Positions 16,830 to 25,472 of a DNA stretch of 64,000 bases are shown here, one piece after another. Every line of letters starts with the position of its first letter. The first letter of the stretch is position 1. A model generated the notes under the pieces. It was not told the origin of the DNA and searched no databases. It saw nothing but the letters and a program-made list of their open reading frames with translations. Both the position numbers and the translations under genes were made by a program. Location of the stretch: positions 620,001-684,000 of the forward strand of contig DAOSEM010000001.1 in NCBI GenBank assembly GCA_035363115.1, in the 5' to 3' direction. This DNA comes from Syntrophales bacterium. Its GTDB lineage: Bacteria > Desulfobacterota > Syntrophia > Syntrophales > PHBD01.

Positions 16830-18083
16830 ATGCACCCCGATCAGCGACCCGTCATTCTCGGATACGATGCTGTTTCCCCCTTGGGCGTGGAGTGGGAGGA
16901 CCAGTGGCGGCGCGCCGCAGGAGGCGACAGCGGCGTCGGTCCCCTGACGCGCTTTCCCCTCCGGGAGGGGTTTCCCGTCCGGGTGGCCGGCCAGGTGGAC
17001 GGGTTCGACGAGACCCCCTATCCCTTTCTGAAGCCGCGGGAGATGGCGCACTGGACGTCGCCGATTTTCAGGCATGCTCTCCTTGTGGTCCACCGGGCAC
17101 TTCGCCGGGCGGGTGTCGAGATCACAGGGGATTTGGCGCCCCGCGTGGCCGTCACCTTCAGCACCGCCGTGGGCGGCCTCGACGCCGTCATCTCCGCCGA
17201 CCGCCTCCTCGTATCGGAGGGACGGCTGCCCCACCCCTTCACGAACGCCAATTCCTGCGTCAACATGGTGGGCGGAAAGGTGTCCATCCTGACAGGGGCC
17301 ACGGGCCCCATCTGCTCCCCCATCACGGCCTGTGCCACCGGGTCCTCCTCCCTGATCCTGGGGGCGATGTTCCTTCGGCAGGGCATGGCCGATGCCGCGA
17401 TCTGCGGCGCCGTGGATTTTTCCCTGGTCGAGCCGATCGTCGCCGGTTTCGCCACGATGAACGGGGCTTACCGCCCCAAGGAAGGCCGGCCGGAGGAGAA
17501 TCCCCGCGCCGTGAGCCGTCCCTTTTCCCGGAATCGGCGTGGATTCGTCATCTCCGAGGGGGCCGGATGCTTCATCCTCGCCACGAAGGACTTCGCCCGG
17601 GCCCATGGACTGCCCTGGAGGATCGAAGTGGCCGGCTGGGGAATGACCTCGGACGCGTACCACTTCGTGGCTCCCAAAAGGGAAACGATCCGGCGCTGCA
17701 TGACCGAGGCGATCGAGCACGCCGGAATCGAACCCGGCGACGTGGACGCCGTCAACGCGCATGCCGCCTCGACGAGGGTGGGCGACAAGGTGGAGGCGGA
17801 GGCCCTGGGAGATCTTTTCGGGGACAGGATTCCCCCCGTGTCGGCCAACAAGTCCCAGATCGGCCACGCCATGGGGGCCTCCAGCGCCATCGAGGCGATT
17901 CTCGGCATCGAGGGGATGCTCCGGGACACCCTTCTGCCGACCATCAATTACGATGCGGACCCGGAGATCGTCCTGGACTGCGTCCCCGGGGAAGCCCGCC
18001 GCGGGGAGCAGGAGTTTCTCCTGAAGAACGCCTTCGGATTCGGCGGATGCAACGCCTGCATTGTCTTCCGGAGGTCCGGATAG
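16830..18083 (+). CDS. Beta-ketoacyl-ACP synthase (KS-2, FabF-like)
   Basis: 417 residues, full FabF length. Cys168 in TACATGSSS, His311 in NAHAAST and His346 in NKSQIGHAMGASS complete the triad; the C-terminus is NAFGFGGCNACIVF. An AAGGA site precedes the ATG. It is followed by another intact ketosynthase after one base, so these two could form a heterodimer or act at different chain lengths. Confidence 0.93.
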   Translation: MHPDQRPVILGYDAVSPLGVEWEDQWRRAAGGDSGVGPLTRFPLREGFPVRVAGQVDGFDETPYPFLKPREMAHWTSPIFRHALLVVHRALRRAGVEITGDLAPRVAVTFSTAVGGLDAVISADRLLVSEGRLPHPFTNANSCVNMVGGKVSILTGATGPICSPITACATGSSSLILGAMFLRQGMADAAICGAVDFSLVEPIVAGFATMNGAYRPKEGRPEENPRAVSRPFSRNRRGFVISEGAGCFILATKDFARAHGLPWRIEVAGWGMTSDAYHFVAPKRETIRRCMTEAIEHAGIEPGDVDAVNAHAASTRVGDKVEAEALGDLFGDRIPPVSANKSQIGHAMGASSAIEAILGIEGMLRDTLLPTINYDADPEIVLDCVPGEARRGEQEFLLKNAFGFGGCNACIVFRRSG

Positions 18084-18084
18084 A

Positions 18085-19350
18085 ATGCGGCCCCCGAGGA
18101 ACAGACGCGTCTTCGTTGTCGGGTACGGCGCCGCCACGCCCCTGGGGGGAACCCTCGCCCGGACCTGGGAGAGGGCTGTTCGGGGCGAGGCGGGCTTCCG
18201 GACCATCACCCGCTGTGCGGTGGACGCCGCGTCGAAAGTGGTCGGCGAGATCCCCGACTGGGACCCCCGGGCGTACCGCTTCGCCAGCGCCAAGGAGGTC
18301 TACAACTGGAACGCCGCCTTCGTGCTGCTCACCATGGCCCTCTGCAAGGATGCCCTCGATGACGCGGGTCTGGCCATGGATGCCGGGACGGCGCCCCGGA
18401 CGGCCTGCCTCGTCGGGTCGGCCCTCAACGGAACGGACGCCTTCCGGATCGCGTCCGAGCAGCTTCGGGAGAGGGGGCCCCTCCGGGTGAGCCCCTACCT
18501 GCTGCCCAACCTCTGCGCCAACCTCCCTTCCGGCAAGGCGGGCATTCTCCTGGGTTTCACCGGTCCCGTCTTTTCCCCCCAGGGGGCCTGCGCGTCGGGA
18601 AACCACGCCATCGGCCTCGGGGCCCGGATGATCCGGGACGGGGACTGCGATTTCGTCCTTGCCGGGGGTGTGGACATGCCGATTTTGCCGGAGCTGGTGC
18701 ACGGCTTTGAGAACATGAACGCCACCATCAGGATCGGTCCGAAGGACCGGGCCTGGAACGATCCGTCCCAGGCCTCGCGGCCCTTCAGCCGCGACCGGAG
18801 GGGCTTCGTCCTGGCTGAGGGTGGGGCTGTCCTGGTCCTGGCGGCGGAGGACTGTCTCGGGTCGCAGGGACTGACACCCCGGGCGGAGGTCCTCGGGGTG
18901 GGCTGGACCTCCGACGCCTTCCACTTCACAAACCCGCGGCAGGAAACCATTGTCCGGGCGATCCGGGAGGCCATTGAAGACGGGGGGATCTCTCCGGCGG
19001 ACGTGCAGTACGTCAACGCCCACGGGACGTCTACGCCGAAGGGGGACGCCGCGGAAATCGCCTGCCTCCGGGAGGTCTTTGGCCGTCATCTGAAGACCAT
19101 GGCCGTGTCCTCCAACAAGTCGCAGATCGGCCACACCCTCGGGGCGGCGGCGGCCATCGAGGCGGTCCTCACCATCGAGGGCATGCGGCGCGGGGTGATC
19201 CTGCCCACGATCAACCACATTCCCGATCCGGCCCTGGAGGACGTGGACGTCGTCCCCAACGAAACAAGGAAGCAGGCCGTGGAGATCGCCCTGTCCAACG
19301 CCTTCGGTTTCGGCGGCACCAACTGCTGCATCCTTTTCCGGGGGGCATGA
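18085..19350 (+). CDS. Beta-ketoacyl-ACP synthase (KS-3, FabF-like)
   Basis: 421 residues from the ATG at 18085, supported by a GGAGG site inside the end of KS-2. Cys169 in QGACASGNH, His313 in NAHGTST and His350 in NKSQIGHTLGAAA form the catalytic set. It resembles KS-2 more than KS-1 (shared YHF/FHF and SQIGH blocks), suggesting duplication. The ACASG spacing differs slightly from TACATGSS and may reflect a different acyl preference. Confidence 0.92.
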   Translation: MRPPRNRRVFVVGYGAATPLGGTLARTWERAVRGEAGFRTITRCAVDAASKVVGEIPDWDPRAYRFASAKEVYNWNAAFVLLTMALCKDALDDAGLAMDAGTAPRTACLVGSALNGTDAFRIASEQLRERGPLRVSPYLLPNLCANLPSGKAGILLGFTGPVFSPQGACASGNHAIGLGARMIRDGDCDFVLAGGVDMPILPELVHGFENMNATIRIGPKDRAWNDPSQASRPFSRDRRGFVLAEGGAVLVLAAEDCLGSQGLTPRAEVLGVGWTSDAFHFTNPRQETIVRAIREAIEDGGISPADVQYVNAHGTSTPKGDAAEIACLREVFGRHLKTMAVSSNKSQIGHTLGAAAAIEAVLTIEGMRRGVILPTINHIPDPALEDVDVVPNETRKQAVEIALSNAFGFGGTNCCILFRGA

Positions 19351-19431
19351 AGAGAAGAACAGCGCCGGGGCGGTCCCGGCGGAATCGTCGGGAGACGACG
19401 ATGCGAACGATCGATCTTGGGACAACCTGAC

Positions 19432-19908
19432 ATGAAACCAAAACCCTTTCTCCCGGAACCCCTTGCGGATGCCCGTTTCGTCCGGGACCGGACAACGGGC
19501 CTGGCCTGGCACCGCTGCTCCAACCGGACCCTGTATGCCGACACGGACCGGTCCGCCGTGGTCTACCACGCCAACTACCTCCGGTATTTCGAGATGGGCC
19601 GGGCGTCCCTGATGCGCGACGCCGCCTACCCGTACCGGGAAATCGAGGAGAGCGGCTTCGTTTATCCCATTATCGATCTGGCGGTGCAATTCTACCAGCC
19701 GCTGCGCTATGACGATCCCATGTGGATCCACACCCGGCCCGGCGAACTGGAGCGGGTCCGCCTCCGGTTCGATTACGTCGTGACGCATGCCGAGACGGGG
19801 GTCCTGGTCTGCAGGGGCCACACCCGCCACTGTGCCCTGAACCGGGCGGGCAGGCCCGTGGCCGTGGATCCCAAGACGGTCCACCTCTGGAAGAGCTTCC
19901 CGCCATGA
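19432..19908 (+). CDS. Acyl-ACP/CoA thioesterase (4HBT, YbgC-like hotdog)
   Basis: 158 residues. YADTDRSAVVYHANYLRYFEMGR is the hallmark block of 4-hydroxybenzoyl-CoA thioesterase-like proteins, with the catalytic Asp in ADTD (positions given as a short extract only). These enzymes hydrolyse acyl thioesters. In this cluster it may release or edit chains. The ATG at 19432 is preferred over an in-frame TTG 15 bases upstream. It overlaps the next gene by four bases. Confidence 0.85.
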   Translation: MKPKPFLPEPLADARFVRDRTTGLAWHRCSNRTLYADTDRSAVVYHANYLRYFEMGRASLMRDAAYPYREIEESGFVYPIIDLAVQFYQPLRYDDPMWIHTRPGELERVRLRFDYVVTHAETGVLVCRGHTRHCALNRAGRPVAVDPKTVHLWKSFPP

Positions 19909-20795
19909 CGGCGCGGGAAAGCGAATCCGTGAAAATCGCCGTCCCGGCCTGGCTGCGGGACCATTCCCTCGAGGGACGGACGATCCTGCCCGCCGTGGAG
20001 ATTCTGGAAATCCTCGCCGATTCCGTGCAGGGCCGCTTTCCGGACACCGGTGTGCGGATCATGGAAGAGGCCCTGTTCCCCCGGTTTCTCGTCCTCGATC
20101 CCGGGTTGACCGTCCTGGACGGCCGGATCGAATGGCAGCCGCTGGAGGGCGGCCGTGTGAAGGCGGTCCTCGGGACGGCGGTCCGGTCCCGTTCGGGAGC
20201 CATCGGCCGGCTGGCGGTTCACGGGACAGCCGTCTTCGGGGGAGAAGCGGAGACAATAGCGCCTCCGGAAGAGGTGCAGGCGGCGCTGCGGACGGACCGG
20301 TTCACTGTTCCGGCCGGCCTGCTGTACCGGGATCTGGTCCCCTTCGGGCCGGCTTTTCGAAACGCCCGGGACCCCATCGAGATCTGGGAGGAGGGAGCGG
20401 AGGCCGTCCTGGAAGCCCCCGACGGCAGGCATTCCCTGCGGCTGCTCGGATCCCCCTTCGTGCTGGATGCCGCCCTGCACGTGGCCTGTGCCTGGTGCCA
20501 GCGTTACGGAGACACGGTTGCGCTTCCCGTCGGATTCGCGAGCCGAAGGATCGTCCGGCCGATTGCACCCGGCGAGTCCTGCCGGGTGAGGATGGATGCG
20601 AGAGGCGTTTCGGCGGGGACGTTTTGTTTCGATCTCGTGATCCTGGACTCGGATTGCAGCCTGCGGGAGACCCTTTGGGGGGTGCGGATGCGGGATGTGA
20701 GCCGGGGGCGCCTGCGGCCGCCCGCCTGGATCCGGACCGGGCGGGACGGGGCATCCGGAGAGCCGGTGCCGGGAAGCGGGAAGCCCCCCGCTTGA
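19905..20795 (+). CDS. Stand-alone PKS-type dehydratase (double-hotdog)
   Basis: 296 residues. The first hotdog has DHSLEGRTILPAVEILE, matching the HxxxGxxxxP motif of polyketide synthase dehydratase domains; the second has LDAALH, matching the DxxxQ/H motif that supplies the catalytic Asp. This is the architecture of a PS-DH domain encoded as a separate protein. It would dehydrate a beta-hydroxy chain, making it the third dehydratase-type protein of the locus. Coupled to the thioesterase gene by overlap. The C-terminal 40 residues are Arg/Pro rich and unassigned. Confidence 0.72.
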   Translation: MTARESESVKIAVPAWLRDHSLEGRTILPAVEILEILADSVQGRFPDTGVRIMEEALFPRFLVLDPGLTVLDGRIEWQPLEGGRVKAVLGTAVRSRSGAIGRLAVHGTAVFGGEAETIAPPEEVQAALRTDRFTVPAGLLYRDLVPFGPAFRNARDPIEIWEEGAEAVLEAPDGRHSLRLLGSPFVLDAALHVACAWCQRYGDTVALPVGFASRRIVRPIAPGESCRVRMDARGVSAGTFCFDLVILDSDCSLRETLWGVRMRDVSRGRLRPPAWIRTGRDGASGEPVPGSGKPPA

Positions 20796-20821
20796 CTTTT
20801 CGGGGAGGGGAAAGATACAAG
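20792..20821 (+). promoter_or_regulatory. Predicted sigma-70 promoter of the ACP-KS-acyltransferase operon
   Basis: TTGACT (20792-20797), 18 bases, TACAAG (20816-20821, four of six). It starts at the end of the dehydratase gene and lies about 100 bases before ACP-3, in a 128-base gap. Confidence 0.45.
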
Positions 20822-20923
20822 GGGCGGGAGGCGTGTGAAACAAACGCCGTTATCCCCTGCGGAGTTGTTTTTTCCGGCGGGCCCGGCAAATTCCGATTCC
20901 AGAAAGGTGCGTTGAACAGGAAC

Positions 20924-21223
20924 ATGACACGCGAGGCGATCGAAGCCGAAATCCGGCGGATTTTTCTTCAGGAGTTCGAGATTGAAGACCCGGCCATGGA
21001 CGCGGATCTCCGGGAAGCCTACCAGTTCGACAGCATCGACGCCATCGAGCTGCTGGTGGAGATCGAGCGGTTCCTGGGCTCCGAGCTGACCATGGAGGAG
21101 AAAAAGAGGGCCATGGATATCCGTACGGTTCGCCAGATCTGTGCTTACGTGGAGGATCTCGATCGGATCCGCCGTCCCGGCGGAGGCCGTCCCATCGGAG
21201 AATTATGCAAAGAAGGGTCGTAA
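20924..21223 (+). CDS. Acyl carrier protein (ACP-3)
   Basis: 99 residues. The attachment site is Ser37 in YQFDSIDAIEL. The C-terminal 15 residues are a basic Arg/Gly-rich extension, not usual for an ACP. The end overlaps the ketosynthase start by 19 bases, so the two are probably made and used together. A TTG four codons upstream is an alternative start. Confidence 0.87.
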   Translation: MTREAIEAEIRRIFLQEFEIEDPAMDADLREAYQFDSIDAIELLVEIERFLGSELTMEEKKRAMDIRTVRQICAYVEDLDRIRRPGGGRPIGELCKEGS

Positions 21224-22440
21224 TCACAGCGGCATCCGCCATTACCCCGATCGGCCACGGCCGGGAGAACATCGTGCGGAGCCTCCGGCAGGGAGTCTCG
21301 GGCGTAAAGCCCCTCCGGCGGGATGATCTCCTTGCGCCCTTCATCCACTCCCAGGTCTTCGGCACCGTCGATTATCCCATTCCCTTTGACTTCAAGCGGG
21401 TCAACCGGAAAACCATGGGCCCCGTCGGATACTATGCCTGCCAGGTGGCGAAGGAGGTCCTGGAGGCCTCCGGCCTGGAGCAGGAATTCATCACCTCCGG
21501 CCGGCTGGGGGTGGCCTTCGGGTCCACCCACGGCAGCCCTACGATACAGCGGGACATTTACCGGGTCTTCCACAGCGCCGACCGGGCGGGCGTCGCTTCC
21601 ATCGGGGCGGTGGATTACCTGAAGTCGATGGTGCACACCACGGCGGTGAACATCACCAAGATGTTCGGCATCACCGGGCGCGTCATCGCCTCGTCGACCG
21701 CCTGCACCACCAGCAGCCAGTCCATCGGCTTCGGCTACGAGACGGTCCGATACGGCATGCAGGACGCCATGCTCTGCGGCGGAGCCGACGAGTACGACAC
21801 CACCACGGTGGCCGTCTTCGACAACCTTCTGGCCTGTTCCACCGGATTCAACGACGAGCCGCAGAGGACTCCCCGTCCCTTCGATGTCCGCCGGGACGGT
21901 CTTGTGGTCGGGGAGGGAGCGGGAGCGGTCCTCCTGGAGGAGTACGATTCTGCGCGCCGGCGGGGGGCTCCCATTCTGGCGGAAGTCGTCGGATTCGCAT
22001 GCAACAACAACGGAGGGGACCTGATCCTTCCGAATCTGGCCGGCATACGGGAAACCCTGCGCCTGGCTCTCCGGGACGCCGGCATGACACCAGGCGAGAT
22101 CGATCTCGTCAGTGCCCACGCGACAGCCACGAAGATGGGGGACATCATCGAGGCTCAGGCCATCTCTGCCGTCTACGGAGACCACCCCCTAGTGACGGCC
22201 CTGAAGAGCTACATGGGGCATACCATGGCCTCCTGCGGGGTCATCGAGACGATCCTGGTCCTCTACATGATGCAGGAGGGCTTCGTCGCGCCGACTCTGA
22301 ACCTGGAAGAGGTGGACCCGCGGTGTGCCATGATCCGCCATGCCACCTCACTCGCGGAGACCCCCGTTCGGACTGCCGCCGTCCAGAATTTTGCCTTCGG
22401 AGGGGTCAATACGGGCCTGATCCTCCGGAAGGATCCGTGA
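21205..22440 (+). CDS. Beta-ketoacyl-ACP synthase (KS-4)
   Basis: 411 residues. Cys167 in STACTTSSQS, His305 in SAHATAT and His339 in KSYMGHTMASCG make a complete condensing site. It is closer to the FabB/ApeO-like ketosynthases of aryl-polyene clusters than KS-2 or KS-3, judging from the N-terminal RRVVITAASAITPIG and VHTTAVNI blocks. Embedded with ACP-3 and followed by two acyltransferases, it may make the final chain that is put on glycerol phosphate. Confidence 0.92.
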   Translation: MQRRVVITAASAITPIGHGRENIVRSLRQGVSGVKPLRRDDLLAPFIHSQVFGTVDYPIPFDFKRVNRKTMGPVGYYACQVAKEVLEASGLEQEFITSGRLGVAFGSTHGSPTIQRDIYRVFHSADRAGVASIGAVDYLKSMVHTTAVNITKMFGITGRVIASSTACTTSSQSIGFGYETVRYGMQDAMLCGGADEYDTTTVAVFDNLLACSTGFNDEPQRTPRPFDVRRDGLVVGEGAGAVLLEEYDSARRRGAPILAEVVGFACNNNGGDLILPNLAGIRETLRLALRDAGMTPGEIDLVSAHATATKMGDIIEAQAISAVYGDHPLVTALKSYMGHTMASCGVIETILVLYMMQEGFVAPTLNLEEVDPRCAMIRHATSLAETPVRTAAVQNFAFGGVNTGLILRKDP

Positions 22441-22462
22441 TTCCGCCTCCCGGACGGTGCAG

Positions 22463-23320
22463 ATGAATCCGACGCGACCCACGATCCCCCGCCGCTCAGC
22501 ATGCAGGTCGCTGATCGATCTCCTGGTGACGCTCCTCCTCTGGGTCTATTTCCTGGCGGGAACGCTGATCCTGCCGTTCTATGGTCTGGTGCGCCTGTTC
22601 TCGAACGACCGGGAGGCGTCCTTCCAGGGGATGAACAGCCGTTTCTACCGGGGATTCTTCCGGCTCGTCCAATGGCTGATCCCCGGGCTTTCCCTCCGGA
22701 TCGGAGAGGACGTCCGGACGCTGCGCTCGGCGGTCATTGTCTCGAACCACCTGTCCTTTCTCGATCCGATCCTGCTGATCTCCCTTTTCGACCGACAGAA
22801 GACCATCGTCCGGAGCGATTTTTTCAACTATCCGATCTTCGGCTGGGTCCTGAAGACGGCGGGATACCTCCCCTCCTCGGCAAACGGGGACCGTTTCTCG
22901 ACCCTGCTGATCCAGCGTGTGGAAGACATGGATCGCTATCTTGCCACGGGGGGCAATCTCTTCATCTTTCCCGAGGGGACGAGAAGCCGGAGCGGTCGCC
23001 GCCGGCCCTTCAGCCGGGGTGCCTTCCGCATCGCCGCCCGCTGCCGGGCGCCCCTCGGCGTGGTCCGGATCACGAATACCCACCTGCTGTTTCCGCCGGA
23101 CCGGTTTCTTTTTCGAACGGGCATCCGGGAGCCGGTGTCTGTCGAGCTGCTGGCACTTCTGCACCCTGACTGGGATGCACCGGACTTTTCACTGAACGAG
23201 CTGATGGCCCGGGTGCAGGCCCTTTACGATGAGCGGGAGCAACGGGACGGGGAACGGGATCCGTCGCCGGCGGCCGGCCCCGGCGGAAAGCCGTCCGGAG
23301 GGGAGGCCGGGACACCGTGA
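22463..23320 (+). CDS. Lysophospholipid acyltransferase (PlsC family)
   Basis: 285 residues from the ATG at 22463. A hydrophobic segment near residues 22-44 precedes the catalytic block NHLSFLDP (H-x4-D motif) and FPEGTRSRSG, the second conserved block. Such enzymes transfer an acyl chain from ACP or CoA to lysophosphatidate or a similar acceptor at the inner membrane. It overlaps the PlsY gene by four bases, so the pair would provide two successive acylations of glycerol phosphate. The 25-residue tail is low complexity. Confidence 0.88.
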   Translation: MNPTRPTIPRRSACRSLIDLLVTLLLWVYFLAGTLILPFYGLVRLFSNDREASFQGMNSRFYRGFFRLVQWLIPGLSLRIGEDVRTLRSAVIVSNHLSFLDPILLISLFDRQKTIVRSDFFNYPIFGWVLKTAGYLPSSANGDRFSTLLIQRVEDMDRYLATGGNLFIFPEGTRSRSGRRRPFSRGAFRIAARCRAPLGVVRITNTHLLFPPDRFLFRTGIREPVSVELLALLHPDWDAPDFSLNELMARVQALYDEREQRDGERDPSPAAGPGGKPSGGEAGTP

Positions 23321-23922
23321 CGGAATGCCTGTTGGGGGCGGCCGTCGTCTATGTCGCCGCCTCGGTGAACTTCGCCATCCTCATCCTCACCGTCCTGGGG
23401 AAGGGGGATCCACGGGGCCGATTCAGCGGGAATGCGGGAACCACGAACGTATACCGCATGGCCGGCCCCTTCTGGGCGGCGGTGGTCCTGCTTCTGGACG
23501 TGGGACGGGCCGTGGCAGCAGCGGTCCTGGGCTCGATGCTTTTGCCTCCGAATCAGGTCCCCTGGCTGGGCCTGGCACTGGTGGCGGGAAACCGTTTCCC
23601 CTGTTTCCATGGCTTCCGGGGCGGAAAGGGTGTGGCCGCCTACCTGGGTTTCGCGGGGGCCCTGGCCCCGTGGGCGGCGGCCCTGGCGGCGGCGCTGTGG
23701 CTGGTTGTCTTCTCGGTCGTCCGGGTGCCCTTCGTGGCCTCCTTCTACATGATCGCCGCCCTCACGGCTGGAGAGGGACTGGCTTCCGGGGCGTCAGCAG
23801 GCGCCGCCGCAGCGGTGTCGGCGACGGTCCTTTTGATTCTGGCGGGCCACCGGCGGAACATCCGGGAGATCGGGAAGGGGAAGAAGACGGATGCCTCCGT
23901 GATCGAATCGGGGGCCGGATGA
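23317..23922 (+). CDS. Acyl-phosphate:glycerol-3-phosphate acyltransferase, cluster copy (PlsY family)
   Basis: 201 residues, GTG start. The PlsY signatures SGNAGTTNVYR, the central FPCFHGFRGGKGVAAY and the late GHRRNIRE are present, with five hydrophobic segments. PlsY acylates sn-glycerol-3-phosphate using acyl-phosphate made by PlsX. Placed inside a secondary-metabolite-like operon rather than a housekeeping one, it is probably a specialised copy that puts an unusual acyl chain on glycerol. No PlsX is seen in the window. Confidence 0.88.
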   Translation: MTECLLGAAVVYVAASVNFAILILTVLGKGDPRGRFSGNAGTTNVYRMAGPFWAAVVLLLDVGRAVAAAVLGSMLLPPNQVPWLGLALVAGNRFPCFHGFRGGKGVAAYLGFAGALAPWAAALAAALWLVVFSVVRVPFVASFYMIAALTAGEGLASGASAGAAAAVSATVLLILAGHRRNIREIGKGKKTDASVIESGAG

Positions 23923-23935
23923 CAGGAGATGCACG

Positions 23936-24454
23936 ATGAAAAAAGGGGAAGTGCCGCAGGACGACATCCGCCATTTCCGGACCGCCCGCAAGGCGGCCTA
24001 TGCCGTGGACGAGGAGGGACATTACACGACCGTTCCGACCACCGGCTGGGACGTGGAGGAGGTCATCCTGTACCAGGCCATCGGGGAGTTCGAGGAGCTG
24101 GCGGAGGCCTGCCGGCAGCGCGTCCTCCGAGGGGAAGACTCGCCCATTGCCTTTTTCATGTACAAGCGCTGCATGGATCCCACGGTCCTGGCCCAGGCCA
24201 TGGGCCTGCCGAAATGGAGGGTCAAGCGTCACCTGAAGGGGAAGGTCTTCGCCCGGATGGGGGAGGAGATGCGGAAGGAATATGCCAGGATCCTGCGGGT
24301 TCCCCCGGACGCCCTCGCGCCGTTTCGTCCAGAGGTGCTGGATGGGGAGACCTACGAGCTGCCCCCCGGACTCTCCACGGAAGACCGGGAGGCCGGAAGA
24401 ATCCCCGGGCCCAAATCGGAAGACGGAAAAACGAATGGAAGGAGCGCTTCTTGA
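23936..24454 (+). CDS. Uncharacterised 172-residue protein in the acyltransferase operon
   Basis: No family recognised. There is no signal peptide or membrane segment, so it should be cytoplasmic. A helix-turn-helix-like stretch, LAQAMGLPKWRVKRHL, lies near residues 85-100, surrounded by a charged helix-rich region; the last 40 residues are Pro/Glu rich. It has an AGGAG ribosome binding site and its stop overlaps the BtrH-like gene start by four bases (TTGA), so the two proteins are likely made together. It could be a partner, a small ACP-like binding protein or a regulator; none is proven. Confidence 0.7.
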   Translation: MKKGEVPQDDIRHFRTARKAAYAVDEEGHYTTVPTTGWDVEEVILYQAIGEFEELAEACRQRVLRGEDSPIAFFMYKRCMDPTVLAQAMGLPKWRVKRHLKGKVFARMGEEMRKEYARILRVPPDALAPFRPEVLDGETYELPPGLSTEDREAGRIPGPKSEDGKTNGRSAS

Positions 24455-25449
24455 AGCACGTCATCGATTTTGAACACCGCCATTACGGCCACTGCGAGAG
24501 CGGAGTCGTATCCGGCCTCCTCCGGCACAGCGGGCTCGACCTTTCGGAAGCGATGGTTTTCGGGCTCGCCAGCGCCATCATGTTTGCCTACGTGCCGTTC
24601 CTCCGGATGAACAACATGCCCACCATTTCCTACCGGATCCTCCCCCGGACCATCATCAGCGGCATCCAGAGCCGCCTGGGGGTTCCCTTCCGGAAGCGGA
24701 CCTATCGGGATCCGGGCCGGGCGATGGAGGAACTGGTCGATTTCATGCGGAAGGGGCAGATCGTGGGACTCCAGACATCGGCCTACTGGCTGACGTACTT
24801 CCCGCCGGAGATGCGGTTCCAGTTCAATGTCCACAACCTGATCGTATTCGGGGTGGAGGATGGCGAATTCCTGGTGAGCGATCCCGTCTTCGAGCATCCC
24901 GTCCGCATCCAGGCGGCGGACCTGGAGAATGCCCGTTTCGCCAAGGGCGTCATGGCCCCGAGGGGGTTTGTCTACCACCCCGAAGCGGTCCCGTCGTCGG
25001 TCGACCTGCCGGTCCTGATCCGGAAAGCGATTGCCCGGACCCTCTTCATGATGCTCTCCTCACCGCCCCCCTTCGGGATCCGCGGGATCTTCTACCTGGC
25101 CCGGAAGATCGAGCGGCTGGACCGAAGCAGGGACGGCCGCTACATCCGCCTCTTCCTTGGACATATGATCCGGATGCAGGAGGAGATCGGTACGGGCGGG
25201 GGCGGGTTCCGCTTCATGTATGCCGCGTTTCTCCAGGAGGCGTCGGAGATCCTGCGTTCGGCCGCTCTTCAGGAGGCGTCGGGGAAAATGACCCTGGCGG
25301 GGGATCAGTGGCGGACCTTCGCGCTGGCCTGTGCGAGGATGATCCGGCAGCGCGACGGCGCTCCGGACCTGAGGGAAATCGCCGCGCTGCTCCGCCACTG
25401 CGGCGAGATGGAGCGGGACGTGTACGTGCTGCTGAAAAAGGGGATCTGA
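24451..25449 (+). CDS. BtrH N-terminal-like cysteine acyltransferase
   Basis: 332 residues, TTG start in the 4-base overlap with the upstream gene. The opening VIDFEHRHYGHCESGVV, a papain-like fold start with Cys15, and later VHNLIVFG and VSDPVF, which would supply the His and Asp of the triad, match the BtrH/DUF4872 family. BtrH moves an acyl group from an ACP to an amino sugar in butirosin synthesis. Here it may transfer the finished chain from ACP to an amine or alcohol head group. The C-terminal helical part has no named domain. Confidence 0.68.
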   Translation: MKHVIDFEHRHYGHCESGVVSGLLRHSGLDLSEAMVFGLASAIMFAYVPFLRMNNMPTISYRILPRTIISGIQSRLGVPFRKRTYRDPGRAMEELVDFMRKGQIVGLQTSAYWLTYFPPEMRFQFNVHNLIVFGVEDGEFLVSDPVFEHPVRIQAADLENARFAKGVMAPRGFVYHPEAVPSSVDLPVLIRKAIARTLFMMLSSPPPFGIRGIFYLARKIERLDRSRDGRYIRLFLGHMIRMQEEIGTGGGGFRFMYAAFLQEASEILRSAALQEASGKMTLAGDQWRTFALACARMIRQRDGAPDLREIAALLRHCGEMERDVYVLLKKGI

Positions 25450-25472
25450 GGTCTCCGCGGGGGAGGTCGTCG

